Assembly: GCA_964539095.1 (NCBI GenBank)
Contig: CAZIFL010000026.1
Location: forward strand, 1 to 44,084
Direction of reading: 5' to 3'
DNA from: DAIPKP01 sp964539095
GTDB taxonomy: Bacteria; Synergistota; Synergistia; Synergistales; Aminiphilaceae
DNA length: 44,084 bases
Every line of letters begins with the position of its first letter. The first letter of the stretch is position 1. Under the pieces are notes generated by a model. The model did not search any database and had not been told where the DNA came from. It was given only the letters and a program-made list of their open reading frames with translations. The translations under genes were made by a program, and so were the position numbers. Shown here piece by piece: positions 8,271 through 17,021 of this stretch.

Positions 8271-9098
8271 TTAGCGCTTCACCACCGTAACCCGGCAGGT
8301 GGTCCGGAAATCCCAGGTGCTGCTGCGGATCTTGCTCGCCGCGCTGTTGGGAATCACGATATCCACGTTCTGGGGGCCCACAAGCTTTACCGCCTTTACC
8401 ACCAGGGGGCTGTCCGCTACCCGGGGGGCATTTTTGGCGTAGTCGAGGTTGGTGTGGTAGTCGCAAAGCCCCGAGGCGAGGAAGCGCTCTTTATCCACGA
8501 AGGAGAGGCCATAGACCTCTTTTCCCGATTCATCCAGCACCCGGAAGGTCATGGCAGGGATAAGAGGAAGATGCCGAACGTCGATGACCAGTCCGGTAAT
8601 CTTGGTTCCCTTGGGTTGCGGGGTCACCGGCTTGGATGCGGGCTGCTCCGGCAGGGCGGGGGTTACCGCCTTGCGCATATCTTCGAGCTTGATCCGCCCC
8701 GTAACGCTGTAGATCTCTCCGTCCCAGGTAGCATCGGTGATCTCCACCCTTTTGATCGTCCCCTGTACCTGGGTACTTACATAGTCGTTCACCATGAAAT
8801 CCTGCATGCTCGTCTTGGCATCCACCCGAACCCCCTTGACGAACTCCAGAAGGTTCCGCTGCAGATCCACCACGGCTCCCCGCCGGGCGAGAAGCTTCCC
8901 CTGGGGGGTGTTTTCCTTATCCGTAGGTGCCACGGCCTGCCCCGTAGCCTCAATGTAACCCTCGGTCCAGTTGATACGGGCATTCTCTCCCTGCTCCAGC
9001 ACATCTCCCAGGGTTTGAAGCGCAAAAGCCCCCTGAACCGGGGAGAGCAGCAGTAGCAACCCTCCGAGAAAACCTGCAAAAATCCCTATTTTTCGCAT
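8271..9098 (-). CDS. LPP20-family exported protein
   Basis: A 275-residue exported protein with a signal peptide to about residue 26 (AFA/LQ). Residues 42-140 form the LPP20 domain, with EGYIEATGQAVAP, 'KLLARRGAVVDLQRNLLEFVKG' and a 'WDGEIYSVTGRIKL' beta hairpin. After a Pro-rich linker a second alpha/beta domain (about 165-275) ends in a strongly basic strand. The LPP20 part is about half identical by eye to the C-terminus of the 9315-10994 protein across the promoter region. FlgP, the best-known relative, is a lipoprotein of the flagellar outer ring; this protein lacks a lipobox. It is the first gene of the leftward cluster, with AAAGGAG 9 nt before the ATG. Function inferred as envelope structural. 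Confidence 0.83.
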   Translation of the reverse strand: MRKIGIFAGFLGGLLLLLSPVQGAFALQTLGDVLEQGENARINWTEGYIEATGQAVAPTDKENTPQGKLLARRGAVVDLQRNLLEFVKGVRVDAKTSMQDFMVNDYVSTQVQGTIKRVEITDATWDGEIYSVTGRIKLEDMRKAVTPALPEQPASKPVTPQPKGTKITGLVIDVRHLPLIPAMTFRVLDESGKEVYGLSFVDKERFLASGLCDYHTNLDYAKNAPRVADSPLVVKAVKLVGPQNVDIVIPNSAASKIRSSTWDFRTTCRVTVVKR

Positions 9099-9159
9099 TT
9101 TTCATCGCTCCTTTCTACGTTACAACCTAGACCAGCACTACGTTCGCAGAATCGTCTTG

Positions 9160-9195
9160 AAACTCCATAGCATTTCCCGGAAAAAGTATAACATT
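9160..9195 (-). promoter_or_regulatory. Possible promoter for the leftward envelope operon
   Basis: On the minus strand a TATACT hexamer (about 9185-9190) lies upstream of the LPP20 gene. The hexamer 17 nt upstream (TTCAAT) is a poor -35, so the match is partial. The position in the 216-bp divergent region supports it. Confidence 0.4.
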
Positions 9196-9208
9196 TTATC
9201 CTTTGTGA

Positions 9209-9237
9209 TTGAACAGGACTGCTTCAGATGATATCAT
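9209..9237 (+). promoter_or_regulatory. Sigma-70-type promoter for the rightward envelope genes
   Basis: TTGAAC (9209-9214) and TATCAT (9232-9237) are separated by exactly 17 nt. The start codon at 9315 is about 70 nt downstream of the expected transcription start. With the leftward genes starting at 9098, this makes a divergent control region for the whole envelope cluster. Confidence 0.7.
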
Positions 9238-9314
9238 TACTTTAGTCGATAAAACACCTTTTTGGCATATTTTTTTCGGCTTTTCCACCATAGACGGGCA
9301 AGGAGGCGGTAGCC

Positions 9315-10994
9315 ATGAAAAAAAGAATTTTTTTCGCACTTTCCACTCTTCTTCTGAAAGCTCTGGTTCTAGCAGCTCTGGGATGCTCTCTCCCGGGGAT
9401 TGCGGAGGCCCAGGGGATTAATCTCGAAAGTCTGCTGGACACATCCCCCTCGGAACTTCGGGCTGCTTACGGAGACGTGGGGCCCCCCTCGAAGGACTCG
9501 CTTTTTGGGATGCAGCGCTTTGAATCCCCCTCCTTCAAGAAGGCGGCGGCCAAGGCGGCAGCCCAGCACTCCCCGGGGGTATGGATGATCCAGACCGGCA
9601 GCGGCATAGGCTTCGTCGCCACCGGTGACGGAAGCTACCCCAAGAACCTTCCCAACCGCAACGCCGCCCGGGAGGCCCATCGTCAGGCCTACGTGGCGGC
9701 ACATATGCGGGCCAAGAAAAACCTTGCTCAGGCCCTCCGAGGGCTCCCTCTGGAGGCTCGGGAGCGTCTCGCCGAAGAGGCGTTCAACCAGGAGACCGGG
9801 CAAGAATCCCTTGACTCCCGCTCCTCACGCTATCAGGAGGAGATCATCCAGGCGGTGGAGGCCACCCTTCGGGGGTTCGTAACCTACTCGGTCTATGACG
9901 ACGGCGAGGGGCTGGTCTATGTGAGCATCGTCACCACCCCCAAGATCCGCCACGCCACCCAGGCGGTCTCCGAGGGCGCCTTGGATGCCACATCGCTGGG
10001 GGCGGGGATGAAAACCATCTCCCGTGAGCTGGAATCGGGGCTACTCCCCCCCGTGGGAGGCCGGATCATTACAGTTCCCGAAACCGGCGAGGTTGCGCTG
10101 GTCTCCTTCGGAAGCTCCCTGGTACATCAGGACACCACCGGGCAGAGCAGCGGCCAGGATAAGCTTGCGGCAGGACGCCGTGCCAAGGCTCAGGCGGATA
10201 AGGCCATGGTAGCTCTCATGACAGGAGATAGCTTCATGTGGGAGTACGGCTACTACAGAGAGCAGGAGAGCACATCCACCAACTTTGAGGAGGTGGTGAG
10301 GGATACAGATCTCATCGGCCCTTCCCAGGAGGGCACTCGAAAGCTTCTGGAGCAACGCAAGGAGAGCTTCCTCAGCGTTATTCGGGATAAGGAAGCTGCG
10401 GAGAGCGCCGTAAAGGGGATTGTCCCCCAGGGGACCAACAGCAAGACCTGGTACTCCGCAGACGGGTGGTGCTACGTGGCCAACGTCTATACCCCCTCCT
10501 CGGGGGCCCAGGCAGAGGCTGCAGCCAAGGATATGGGGATCACCGGCTACGTTCCTGAACCAAAGCCCGGCACCCCCACCGGCCCGTCCCCCAAACCGAA
10601 ACCGACCTCGGACCCCCTCTCGGTACCAGTGAAGGAGACCCTGAACACCCACATCAACCACGAACAGGGAATGGTAGAGATCCTCGGAGAGGCGGTAGCT
10701 CCCGATGGAAAGGAAAACACGGGACAGGGAAAACTTCTTGCCAGACGAGGAGCCTATCTTGACCTGCAGCGGAACTTTCTGGAATTCATCAAGGGAGCCC
10801 AGATTGACGCCAAAACCCTCATGGAGGATCTCATGGTCACCAGCGATGAGGTAAACTCCGCCGTGGAGGGATACATGAAGCGCATTATCATCCGTGAGGA
10901 ATCCTGGGACGGCCAGGTTTTTTCTGTAAAGGGGACCATGTCCCTCAAAGAGATTGACACACTCTTGAAGGGATTTGTAAACCGGGGAAAATAG
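9315..10994 (+). CDS. Exported two-domain protein: unrecognised N-terminal family plus C-terminal LPP20 domain
   Basis: A 559-residue exported protein with a signal peptide to about residue 32 (AEA/QG). Residues 40-410 belong to a family I do not recognise, shared with the next gene: GSGIGFVATG, RQAYVAAHMRAKKNL, VYVSIVTTPKIR, PPVGGRIITVPETGEVA, SFGSS, and 'NSKTW...VANVY'. A Pro-rich linker (about 418-440) leads to an LPP20 domain (about 450-555) very like that of the 8271-9098 protein (KLLARRGAYLDLQRNFLEFIKG). It is thus a natural fusion linking the rightward and leftward sets. AAGGAGG precedes the ATG at good spacing. An envelope location is clear; the function is not. Confidence 0.82.
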   Translation: MKKRIFFALSTLLLKALVLAALGCSLPGIAEAQGINLESLLDTSPSELRAAYGDVGPPSKDSLFGMQRFESPSFKKAAAKAAAQHSPGVWMIQTGSGIGFVATGDGSYPKNLPNRNAAREAHRQAYVAAHMRAKKNLAQALRGLPLEARERLAEEAFNQETGQESLDSRSSRYQEEIIQAVEATLRGFVTYSVYDDGEGLVYVSIVTTPKIRHATQAVSEGALDATSLGAGMKTISRELESGLLPPVGGRIITVPETGEVALVSFGSSLVHQDTTGQSSGQDKLAAGRRAKAQADKAMVALMTGDSFMWEYGYYREQESTSTNFEEVVRDTDLIGPSQEGTRKLLEQRKESFLSVIRDKEAAESAVKGIVPQGTNSKTWYSADGWCYVANVYTPSSGAQAEAAAKDMGITGYVPEPKPGTPTGPSPKPKPTSDPLSVPVKETLNTHINHEQGMVEILGEAVAPDGKENTGQGKLLARRGAYLDLQRNFLEFIKGAQIDAKTLMEDLMVTSDEVNSAVEGYMKRIIIREESWDGQVFSVKGTMSLKEIDTLLKGFVNRGK

Positions 10995-11061
10995 CGAGGA
11001 ATCATCATGACCTTTGGCAACACCGCAGGAAGATTCAAAAAACAATAAGGAGGGGATTGGC

Positions 11062-12456
11062 ATGAATACGATCAAAAGAAACGTACGAGGCATCCTTGGA
11101 ATGGGGGTAGCCCTGCTCTGGGGCCTTCTGCTTTCGGGGGGGAGCCTCCCCGCTCTGGCTCAGGGCGGGGAGCTTCCTCCCCTGCCGCCGCTTCAGACGG
11201 TAGCGTCAAATCCTCAGTTTGACATTGAGGCGATCCTCCAGCGCACTCCTGTGGAGGCTTCAGCAGCGGAAGTTCGGGAGGCCGCCGCCCAGATCCCTGT
11301 CACTAAGGGACATGACAGCACCCTCAAGGTGGACACGGTAACAGCGGAAACACTGGAAGACGGCCTCAAGATCGTGGCGGCAGAGATGGGAACCGGCGTC
11401 CGGGCGATCAAAGCAGGAAGCGGCATGGCCTTCGTGGCTACGGGTATAGGAGACTACCGCCTCTATCCCAACCCCAACGCCAGCCGTATGTCCAAACGCC
11501 AGGCCTATGTGGTGGCCATGATGAACGCCAAGCGGGAGCTGCTCACCTATCTTCGGGGGCTCTCCCTCCAGGCGGGGCAGGAACTTTTCACCAGCGCCCA
11601 GGACTTTGTGGATCACAAAGACACTCTGGCAAGCCGCTCCGAATCCTACGCCCAGGACATTCAGCGCTTTACCAGCGGTATGATCCGGGGCTTCACCGCC
11701 TACAAGGTGGTGGATGATACGGAAAAACAGGTGGTCTACGTAAGCATCGTCACCTCCCCCAAGATCCGCCAGGCCGCTCTTTCAAGGAACAAGGCGGTTC
11801 TCGAGGCCGCCAGCGTGGCAGCGGGGCTTCAGCGGGTCTTCCGGGAGATCGAAAGCGGTGTGGTTCCCCCCGTGGGAGGGCGGGTCGTCTCGATTCCCGA
11901 AACGGGCGAGGTAGCGGTGGTCTCCTTCGGAAGCTCTATCATCCTCGACTACGAAGGGGGTTCAGACTCCCGGGAGCAGCGTATCGCCAGCAATCGGGCA
12001 AAGGCGGATGCAGATCAGGCCATGGTGGGTATTCTGCAGGGAGAGGACTTCCTCTGGGAGAGCGGTATGTTCCGCACCCAAGAGGAAAGCTCCGCCAACT
12101 TCGAGACCATTCTCCGGGAGGATCCCTACGGCAACACCGTGGAGGAACGTCAGAAGCTCGCTGAGATCAAGAACAGCTTTCTCGCCCAGACGCGAGACGG
12201 GGAGCATTACAAGGGGGTTATCAAAGGGGTTCTTCCTCCGGGAATCAACAGCAAAACCTGGATCAGCACCGACGGCGGATGGGCCTTTGTAGCCAACGTC
12301 TATCTCCCCAGCGCCACCGCCGCGGCGAAAGAGGCCGCCCGAGAACTCGGCATCACCGTTCCGGAGACCCCGGATATGCCCCAGACTCCTCCGGATGAAC
12401 CCTTCGATCCCGGCAAGGGCCCCTCGGGACAGATTCAGGACGATAGCACGCTGTAG
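11062..12456 (+). CDS. Exported paralogue of the preceding protein, without LPP20 domain
   Basis: A 464-residue exported protein with a signal peptide to about residue 33 (ALA/QG). It aligns over its length with residues 40-410 of the previous protein: GSGMAFVATG, VYVSIVTSPKIRQA, PPVGGRVVSIPETGEVAVVSFGSS-like segment, 'FLWESGMFRTQEE' and 'GINSKTW...FVANVY'. It then stops after a short acidic, Pro-rich tail where the paralogue continues into LPP20. The start at 11062 has AAGGAGG 8 nt upstream; an in-frame ATG 48 nt earlier has no such site. It follows its paralogue by 67 bp, in the same operon, and a terminator lies downstream. Family function unknown to me. Confidence 0.82.
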   Translation: MNTIKRNVRGILGMGVALLWGLLLSGGSLPALAQGGELPPLPPLQTVASNPQFDIEAILQRTPVEASAAEVREAAAQIPVTKGHDSTLKVDTVTAETLEDGLKIVAAEMGTGVRAIKAGSGMAFVATGIGDYRLYPNPNASRMSKRQAYVVAMMNAKRELLTYLRGLSLQAGQELFTSAQDFVDHKDTLASRSESYAQDIQRFTSGMIRGFTAYKVVDDTEKQVVYVSIVTSPKIRQAALSRNKAVLEAASVAAGLQRVFREIESGVVPPVGGRVVSIPETGEVAVVSFGSSIILDYEGGSDSREQRIASNRAKADADQAMVGILQGEDFLWESGMFRTQEESSANFETILREDPYGNTVEERQKLAEIKNSFLAQTRDGEHYKGVIKGVLPPGINSKTWISTDGGWAFVANVYLPSATAAAKEAARELGITVPETPDMPQTPPDEPFDPGKGPSGQIQDDSTL

Positions 12457-12562
12457 GAAACAGACACATCGACACATTACGAGGATTCCCGGCAACCCGG
12501 AACCCCATGAACCTACAGATGCGCTGACATGAAAAAACCCGGGACTCCACCTCTGGGCTCAT

Positions 12563-12607
12563 GGGGCAGGAGCGAGGAAGCAGCGTCGCTCCTGCCCCTA
12601 CATTTTT
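12563..12607 (+). terminator. Rho-independent terminator after the paralogue pair
   Basis: A perfect 13-bp GC-rich stem (12563-12575 with 12586-12598) with a 10-nt loop is followed by TACATTTTT. It ends the transcript of the two paralogues before the next gene at 12644. Confidence 0.8.
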
Positions 12608-12643
12608 CTACTCTCACATTATCGTATTCAGGAGGGAAAAAAC

Positions 12644-13495
12644 ATGAAAAAAATCTTCACCCCTCTCCGGCTCGCCCCCGCCACCTTCCTCCTTATCCTG
12701 GGAGTTGTGGTTTTTGGGCTCTCCAGCCTCTCCGAAGGATCCCAGCTCTCCCTGCTCGCTCTCGGAGAGGGGACGGATGCTCCAGCCCCCCTTCTGAACT
12801 TGCTCCAGGAGCAGATTGCTCCTTCAGATCCCTCGGGGAGCTATGCCGCAACCTATCGGGGGTGGCAGGCCTATTTTACCGTGCTCCCCCATGCTGAGAG
12901 TGCCCTCGTGAACCCACCCGCAGCGTTGCGACGGGCAGAGGAACAGTCGTTCCGAAGGGTTCTTCAGGATCTTCTCGAAGAGCTGGGACTTTTCGAGGAT
13001 TTGCAGCATCGCTCTCTGGGGGTATCTGCCGTGCTCCATCTTCGGGGAAAGCTGCTCATGCATCTGGAAAGCGCTCCGGGGCTCTGGAAACGAAACGGCT
13101 TTTTCGAGGGGATGCCTTGGAACCTCCTTCTTCTTCCTCCGGGGAATCTCTCCGTTACCGCCATCTCACCGGATCTGCCCTCCCGGGAGGAGCTGCTTCC
13201 GGTATACCGAAGGCTCTCTCTTCAAGAGGCTCGTGGCCTCCGAAGGGGGGGGACTCCCGAAGAGAGCCTCCCCTACTACCGTGAATGGCTCACCCTCTCT
13301 CCCCTGGGGCCTTCCACGCCCTCTCTTCTGGAGTATGCGGAAGCCCTTATAGAGAGCAACCATCCCGAAGAGGCCCGTAATCTCCTGGAGAAGACAAGGG
13401 AGCAACGAAAGGATATGCTCTCCGAAGGTGAGGCATACTCTCTCCGGCTTCTCTGGGAGCACACCCTTCCCGCCACGGGAGAGACAGAAGAGTAG
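12644..13495 (+). CDS. Exported or membrane-anchored protein, function unknown
   Basis: A 283-residue protein with an N-terminal hydrophobic segment (residues 12-30), read as a signal peptide or anchor. I do not recognise a family. The middle has 'LRRAEEQSFRRVLQDLLEELGLFEDLQHRSLGV', resembling the helix-rich part of LPP20-type neighbours. The C-terminal third (about 195-275) is helical with TPR-like spacing ('ESLPYYREWLTLSPLGPSTPSLLEYAEALIESNHPEEARNLLEKT' region). AGGAGG precedes the ATG by 8 nt. It lies between two strong hairpins, so it may be a single-gene unit, although no clear promoter was found in 12599-12640 and read-through from the paralogue pair is possible. Confidence 0.7.
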   Translation: MKKIFTPLRLAPATFLLILGVVVFGLSSLSEGSQLSLLALGEGTDAPAPLLNLLQEQIAPSDPSGSYAATYRGWQAYFTVLPHAESALVNPPAALRRAEEQSFRRVLQDLLEELGLFEDLQHRSLGVSAVLHLRGKLLMHLESAPGLWKRNGFFEGMPWNLLLLPPGNLSVTAISPDLPSREELLPVYRRLSLQEARGLRRGGTPEESLPYYREWLTLSPLGPSTPSLLEYAEALIESNHPEEARNLLEKTREQRKDMLSEGEAYSLRLLWEHTLPATGETEE

Positions 13496-13539
13496 AGTGC
13501 TTTTCGCTCAGCACGTCGTAACGCAACCGCATACCAAGC

Positions 13540-13581
13540 GACACGCCCCCTAGGGATCCGCGGATCCCCAGGGGGCGTGTC
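13540..13581. terminator. Bidirectional hairpin between convergent genes
   Basis: A 20-bp stem with a single mismatch (13540-13559 with 13562-13581) sits between the stops of two converging genes. It is very stable but has no T-run on either side, so it may act as an RNA 3'-end stabiliser or transcription block rather than a classical intrinsic terminator. Confidence 0.65.
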
Positions 13582-13606
13582 TGTTGTGCGCCTATTACGC
13601 TTCTCG

Positions 13607-15754
13607 TCAGAGGCGTTCCTCCGCCCTGGAGCAGGAGGTGAAGATGCGATCAAAATCTTCTGCATATTCTCGGAAGAGGGCAAGGATCTCCGGATCGAAA
13701 TGTTCCGGCTCCACCCGCCCGTCGTCTCCCTCCAGAATAATGCGGCACGTTGTTTCATGACTAAAAGGCTCCTTGTAGGAGCGGCGCGACCGGAGAGAGT
13801 CGTAGACATCCACAAGCCCCACAATCCGGGCAGAGAGAGGGATCGCTTTACCCTTCAGCCCCCGAGGATATCCGGAGCCGTCCCATTTTTCGTGGTGGCA
13901 GAAGCAGATCTCCCGGGCCATGGCGAGCCAATTGGAATCCCCGAGGATATCCATTCCGTACCGGGCATGATTTTTCACCACCCGGAACTCTTCGGGCGTA
14001 AGCTTTCCAGGCTTGGCGAGGATATGGAGAGGCACCTTGAGCTTGCCGATATCGTGCAGCATGCTGTACGTTCCCAGATCTTCGAGATGATCTCCAGAGA
14101 TACCGAGCTTCTCTGCCACGAAGTGGGTATAGGAACGAATCCGGGCAAGATGCTCCCCCGTTTCGTCGTGATAGGCAGAGGAGATCATCTGAAGCCGCAC
14201 CGCCATGTAATGGAAGGAGCGATGCACCTCCTCCACCAGCATACGGGAGCGGAGAATCCCCCCCACATGGGGAACAAAATGGGCCATCACGCCGTGAAGC
14301 TCCTCTCGAAGATCGTTCGATCCCTCGGTCTTCTCCGCCAGGAGGACCGCCCCCAGAAGAGAACCGAGATAGGAGATGGGAAAGGCATGCCATATCTCTT
14401 CGGGGGTGTGCACCACCTCGGCATATCCCCGAAGAGCGCGATGCTCCAGAAGTTTTTCCAGATTGCGGCGGACCTCCGCATCTCCCTCAAAAGCCAGAAT
14501 CACGGGATGCTGCTCCTCCATCAACACAACCCCTCCAGCCTTGGCCTTGCTGAAGGATGTCATGGTCTTGATAAGGCTGACCGCTGCCTCTTTGGGAGAT
14601 CGCGCCTCCACCGCTGTCTGGGAGAAGTGCGCCAGCTCTTCCAGTCGTTCCAGAGCCTGGCGAAGCTCTGTATTGGAATAGAGCAACTCCTGCTGTAGCG
14701 CCGACGTCTCTTCATAGAGCGCCGCCAGCTCCTGACCTTGGGTAGCCACGCTCTCCATCATCCCGGAAAAGGCCCGCACCAGCGCCTGACTCTCTTTAAA
14801 ATAGCCAAACTCCTGGGCGAACTCCCGCTGATAGCGATAGCGAATCTCAGCAATGGCATCAAGAGGAGAAGGGGCTTCCTGAATAGATCGGTCCAGATGA
14901 GCAAAGACTTTGGCAAGATCTGAAAAATCTTCGTAGGTTCTGCGGAAAATGCGGCGGGCAAAAAAGAGTATGAGCAGCACCGCCCCGAGAAAAGCTGTCC
15001 CCGCCCCCGCCCCGAGAAGCAGGCTTGTGCGGTAGACCTGATCCACCCAAATCCCAGAAATATAGACAAGCCCCGGAACGATCTCCTGCACAAGAGCCTC
15101 TACCGGCCATCCGGCGATGCGGGTTCGCTCATACTCCTCGAAACCGAGAAAATCGCGGGGGACAACGCTTCCCGGAGGGAAGAGCCCCCGATCATTCTGG
15201 GCGCTGAAAACAACCCCACCGGTACTCGCCACAATTCCCCAGAACCCCCGGACATCCTCTCCGGCCCCCGTAAGAAGAATCTCAGGAATCGGCAGTGCTC
15301 CCACCAGATATCCACCGGTTCGTGCAGAGGCCGCCACCAGGCTGAGAGAGCCCGTAAAGGAGAAAAGAGGAGAGAGATGCCACGTGCCGTCAAGGAGGGC
15401 AGAATTCAGAGGAATTCCCTTGAGGTTCGGCCCCGCATGGACATGCTCCACTCGGCACTGCCGGTCGGTGCGTCCGATGAAGTTGAAAAACTTGAGGAAA
15501 AAAGGTTCCAGTCCTCTCCCGGCCCCCCCGCAGGTCTCGAAGAGATCAAGAGCTTCCCGGCGGGAATCCAGCAGGGAACGCACCTCTCGCCGTAGAAGAT
15601 CCGAAGAATGCTGGGCATCCCTTCGGGAATCCTCCAGAGCCACCCGCATGGAGAAGAAGGCGAGGAAAAGCCCGATCCCCAGGGCAAGCAGAAAGAGAAG
15701 GCCAAAGGTCCGCCGCTGATATTCCAGAAGTCCGAGCACTTTTTGCACCCTCAT
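13607..15754 (-). CDS. Membrane sensor with C-terminal HD-GYP cyclic-di-GMP phosphodiesterase domain
   Basis: A 715-residue protein. A transmembrane helix (about 17-37), an extracytoplasmic sensor domain of roughly 215 residues and a second helix (about 250-272) are followed by a helical linker with long coiled-coil character (about 280-390). A GAF-like region (about 390-520) comes next, then an HD-GYP domain. The metal-binding motifs are intact: HDIGK at 567-571 and HHEKWDGSGYP from about 620. HD-GYP proteins hydrolyse cyclic di-GMP. Its ATG overlaps the TGA of the upstream binding-protein gene (ATGA at 15751-15754), so the two are translationally coupled. I infer that the binding protein supplies ligand information to this sensor. 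Confidence 0.9.
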   Translation of the reverse strand: MRVQKVLGLLEYQRRTFGLLFLLALGIGLFLAFFSMRVALEDSRRDAQHSSDLLRREVRSLLDSRREALDLFETCGGAGRGLEPFFLKFFNFIGRTDRQCRVEHVHAGPNLKGIPLNSALLDGTWHLSPLFSFTGSLSLVAASARTGGYLVGALPIPEILLTGAGEDVRGFWGIVASTGGVVFSAQNDRGLFPPGSVVPRDFLGFEEYERTRIAGWPVEALVQEIVPGLVYISGIWVDQVYRTSLLLGAGAGTAFLGAVLLILFFARRIFRRTYEDFSDLAKVFAHLDRSIQEAPSPLDAIAEIRYRYQREFAQEFGYFKESQALVRAFSGMMESVATQGQELAALYEETSALQQELLYSNTELRQALERLEELAHFSQTAVEARSPKEAAVSLIKTMTSFSKAKAGGVVLMEEQHPVILAFEGDAEVRRNLEKLLEHRALRGYAEVVHTPEEIWHAFPISYLGSLLGAVLLAEKTEGSNDLREELHGVMAHFVPHVGGILRSRMLVEEVHRSFHYMAVRLQMISSAYHDETGEHLARIRSYTHFVAEKLGISGDHLEDLGTYSMLHDIGKLKVPLHILAKPGKLTPEEFRVVKNHARYGMDILGDSNWLAMAREICFCHHEKWDGSGYPRGLKGKAIPLSARIVGLVDVYDSLRSRRSYKEPFSHETTCRIILEGDDGRVEPEHFDPEILALFREYAEDFDRIFTSCSRAEERL

Positions 15755-16917
15755 TCCGGCATCACCTCTTCGTATCCTCTGGGACCGAAACGATAGAGGA
15801 AATGTTTGGCATGAGCATCCCCGTATCGGTCGATCTCCATTTCCCCCGCAAGCCCCGAAAGCTTTCGGTACTGCGCCAGACTCTGCCGAAGGGGTTCCCC
15901 CCCGGCATACCCTGTATCCTTGAGGGCCTCCAGAAGAAGCGTCATGGCGAGATAGGTGTTGTTTACCTGAATATCCACCCCCGGAATGAACCGGCTATTC
16001 CAGTACTGGACAAAGGGGTGCCCCGTATCCACCAGAAAGGGGAAAAAGGAATCTCCTCCAAGGATGGAAAAATCAAGGGGAAAGTCGCTGCTCTTCTCGG
16101 GAACCACTCCCACTAGGGACCAGCCAGACAGGATGATCTTCGAAGAGGGCCAGAGATAGCGGGCTTTCTGGGCTACCCAGAGCGAGTAGATCGGAGGCCC
16201 CACCACGAAAACACCCTGGGGAGCATCAAGGGGGTTTTCATCAATGAAGGGTTCGAGATCCATGATGCTCAAATCGTAAAGTTCACGTGCGATCCGGGGC
16301 TCTCCCCGCCTTTTGAGATCCCAGAGAAAGGGCATAACATAGCCGGGATTCCCTGAATAGGAGATCAGCGTAATCTCAGTAACACCTATACTCCGAAAGA
16401 GAGTAATCATCTGCCGGGCATCTTCGGCGGTGCTGGAACGCATGCGAAAGAACCAGTCGTCTTTCTGGGAGAGGAAGGAACTGGAGGCACTGGGAGATAT
16501 CAGGGGCAGCTTGTAATGCTCCGCCACCTCCAGAGCCTCTATGGCGGAAGTGGATGTAGGAAAACCGATCACCCCGAGAGCCCCCTGCTCTTTGAGTTCT
16601 CCCAGGGCTACCGTGGGATCCACAAAATAGGTGGCGGTAACAAGCCGAATCTTCCTTCCCCGGCTACTTTCATTGTACCAGTCGGCATAGGCCCGGGCAG
16701 CGCTGAGCATCTTCGACTCCATAAACTGGCCTGAAGGGTCGGTGCTGTAGACAACACCGATAACGATATCCCGAGGCGCCGTCATCCACCAGAAAAGGAA
16801 GATGCACCCCACAAGACAAAGTGCACCCCACAGGATCGGGGAGACCTTTTTGAGGAATCCTGAAAAGGGAATTTTCTGATACAATTTCCTGGGGGAGAAA
16901 GATTGCTTCATCATCAT
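15751..16917 (-). CDS. Membrane-anchored type I periplasmic binding protein (Leu/Ile/Val-binding-like)
   Basis: About 388 residues. An N-terminal transmembrane helix (ILWGALCLVGCIFLFWWM) is followed by a type I periplasmic-binding fold: 'DIVIGVVYSTDPSGQFMESKMLSAARAYADWYN', a 'GVIGFPTSTSAIEALEVAEHYKLPLISPSASS' loop and a second lobe with YLAMTLLLEALKDTGYAGG. These are hallmarks of the branched-chain amino-acid receptor family. No permease or ATPase genes are near, and the gene is translationally coupled to the HD-GYP sensor, so a sensory rather than transport role is inferred. The start is uncertain: three consecutive ATGs (16917, 16914, 16911) lack a clear ribosome site, and the AGGAGG upstream is about 20 nt away. 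Confidence 0.82.
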   Translation of the reverse strand: MMMKQSFSPRKLYQKIPFSGFLKKVSPILWGALCLVGCIFLFWWMTAPRDIVIGVVYSTDPSGQFMESKMLSAARAYADWYNESSRGRKIRLVTATYFVDPTVALGELKEQGALGVIGFPTSTSAIEALEVAEHYKLPLISPSASSSFLSQKDDWFFRMRSSTAEDARQMITLFRSIGVTEITLISYSGNPGYVMPFLWDLKRRGEPRIARELYDLSIMDLEPFIDENPLDAPQGVFVVGPPIYSLWVAQKARYLWPSSKIILSGWSLVGVVPEKSSDFPLDFSILGGDSFFPFLVDTGHPFVQYWNSRFIPGVDIQVNNTYLAMTLLLEALKDTGYAGGEPLRQSLAQYRKLSGLAGEMEIDRYGDAHAKHFLYRFGPRGYEEVMPE

Positions 16918-17021
16918 GGAAGAATGCGGAATCCGCTGCCTCCTCTTGGTGGGTAAGGATATACCGAAAAACCGCTTTCTCCTTAATTGGGAATGTGAGG
17001 AAAAGAAAGGAGTGTCGCTGC

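Noticed and set aside
1303..9098. Curli secretion locus, because of the CsgG domains.
   Set aside because: No curlin, CsgE or CsgF, no lipid anchor on the CsgG-like proteins, and they carry TPR modules not found in CsgG.
7103..9098. Flagellar gene cluster, because of FlgT- and FlgP-like domains.
   Set aside because: No hook, rod, motor, export or flagellin genes are in the window, so only the domain similarity is reported.
13577..14698. A plus-strand frame of 373 codons opposite the HD-GYP gene.
   Set aside because: The minus strand has complete HD-GYP motifs; the plus frame has no recognisable domain.
15751..16917. ABC amino-acid transporter operon.
   Set aside because: Only the binding protein is present; no permease or ATPase genes flank it and it is coupled to a sensor gene.
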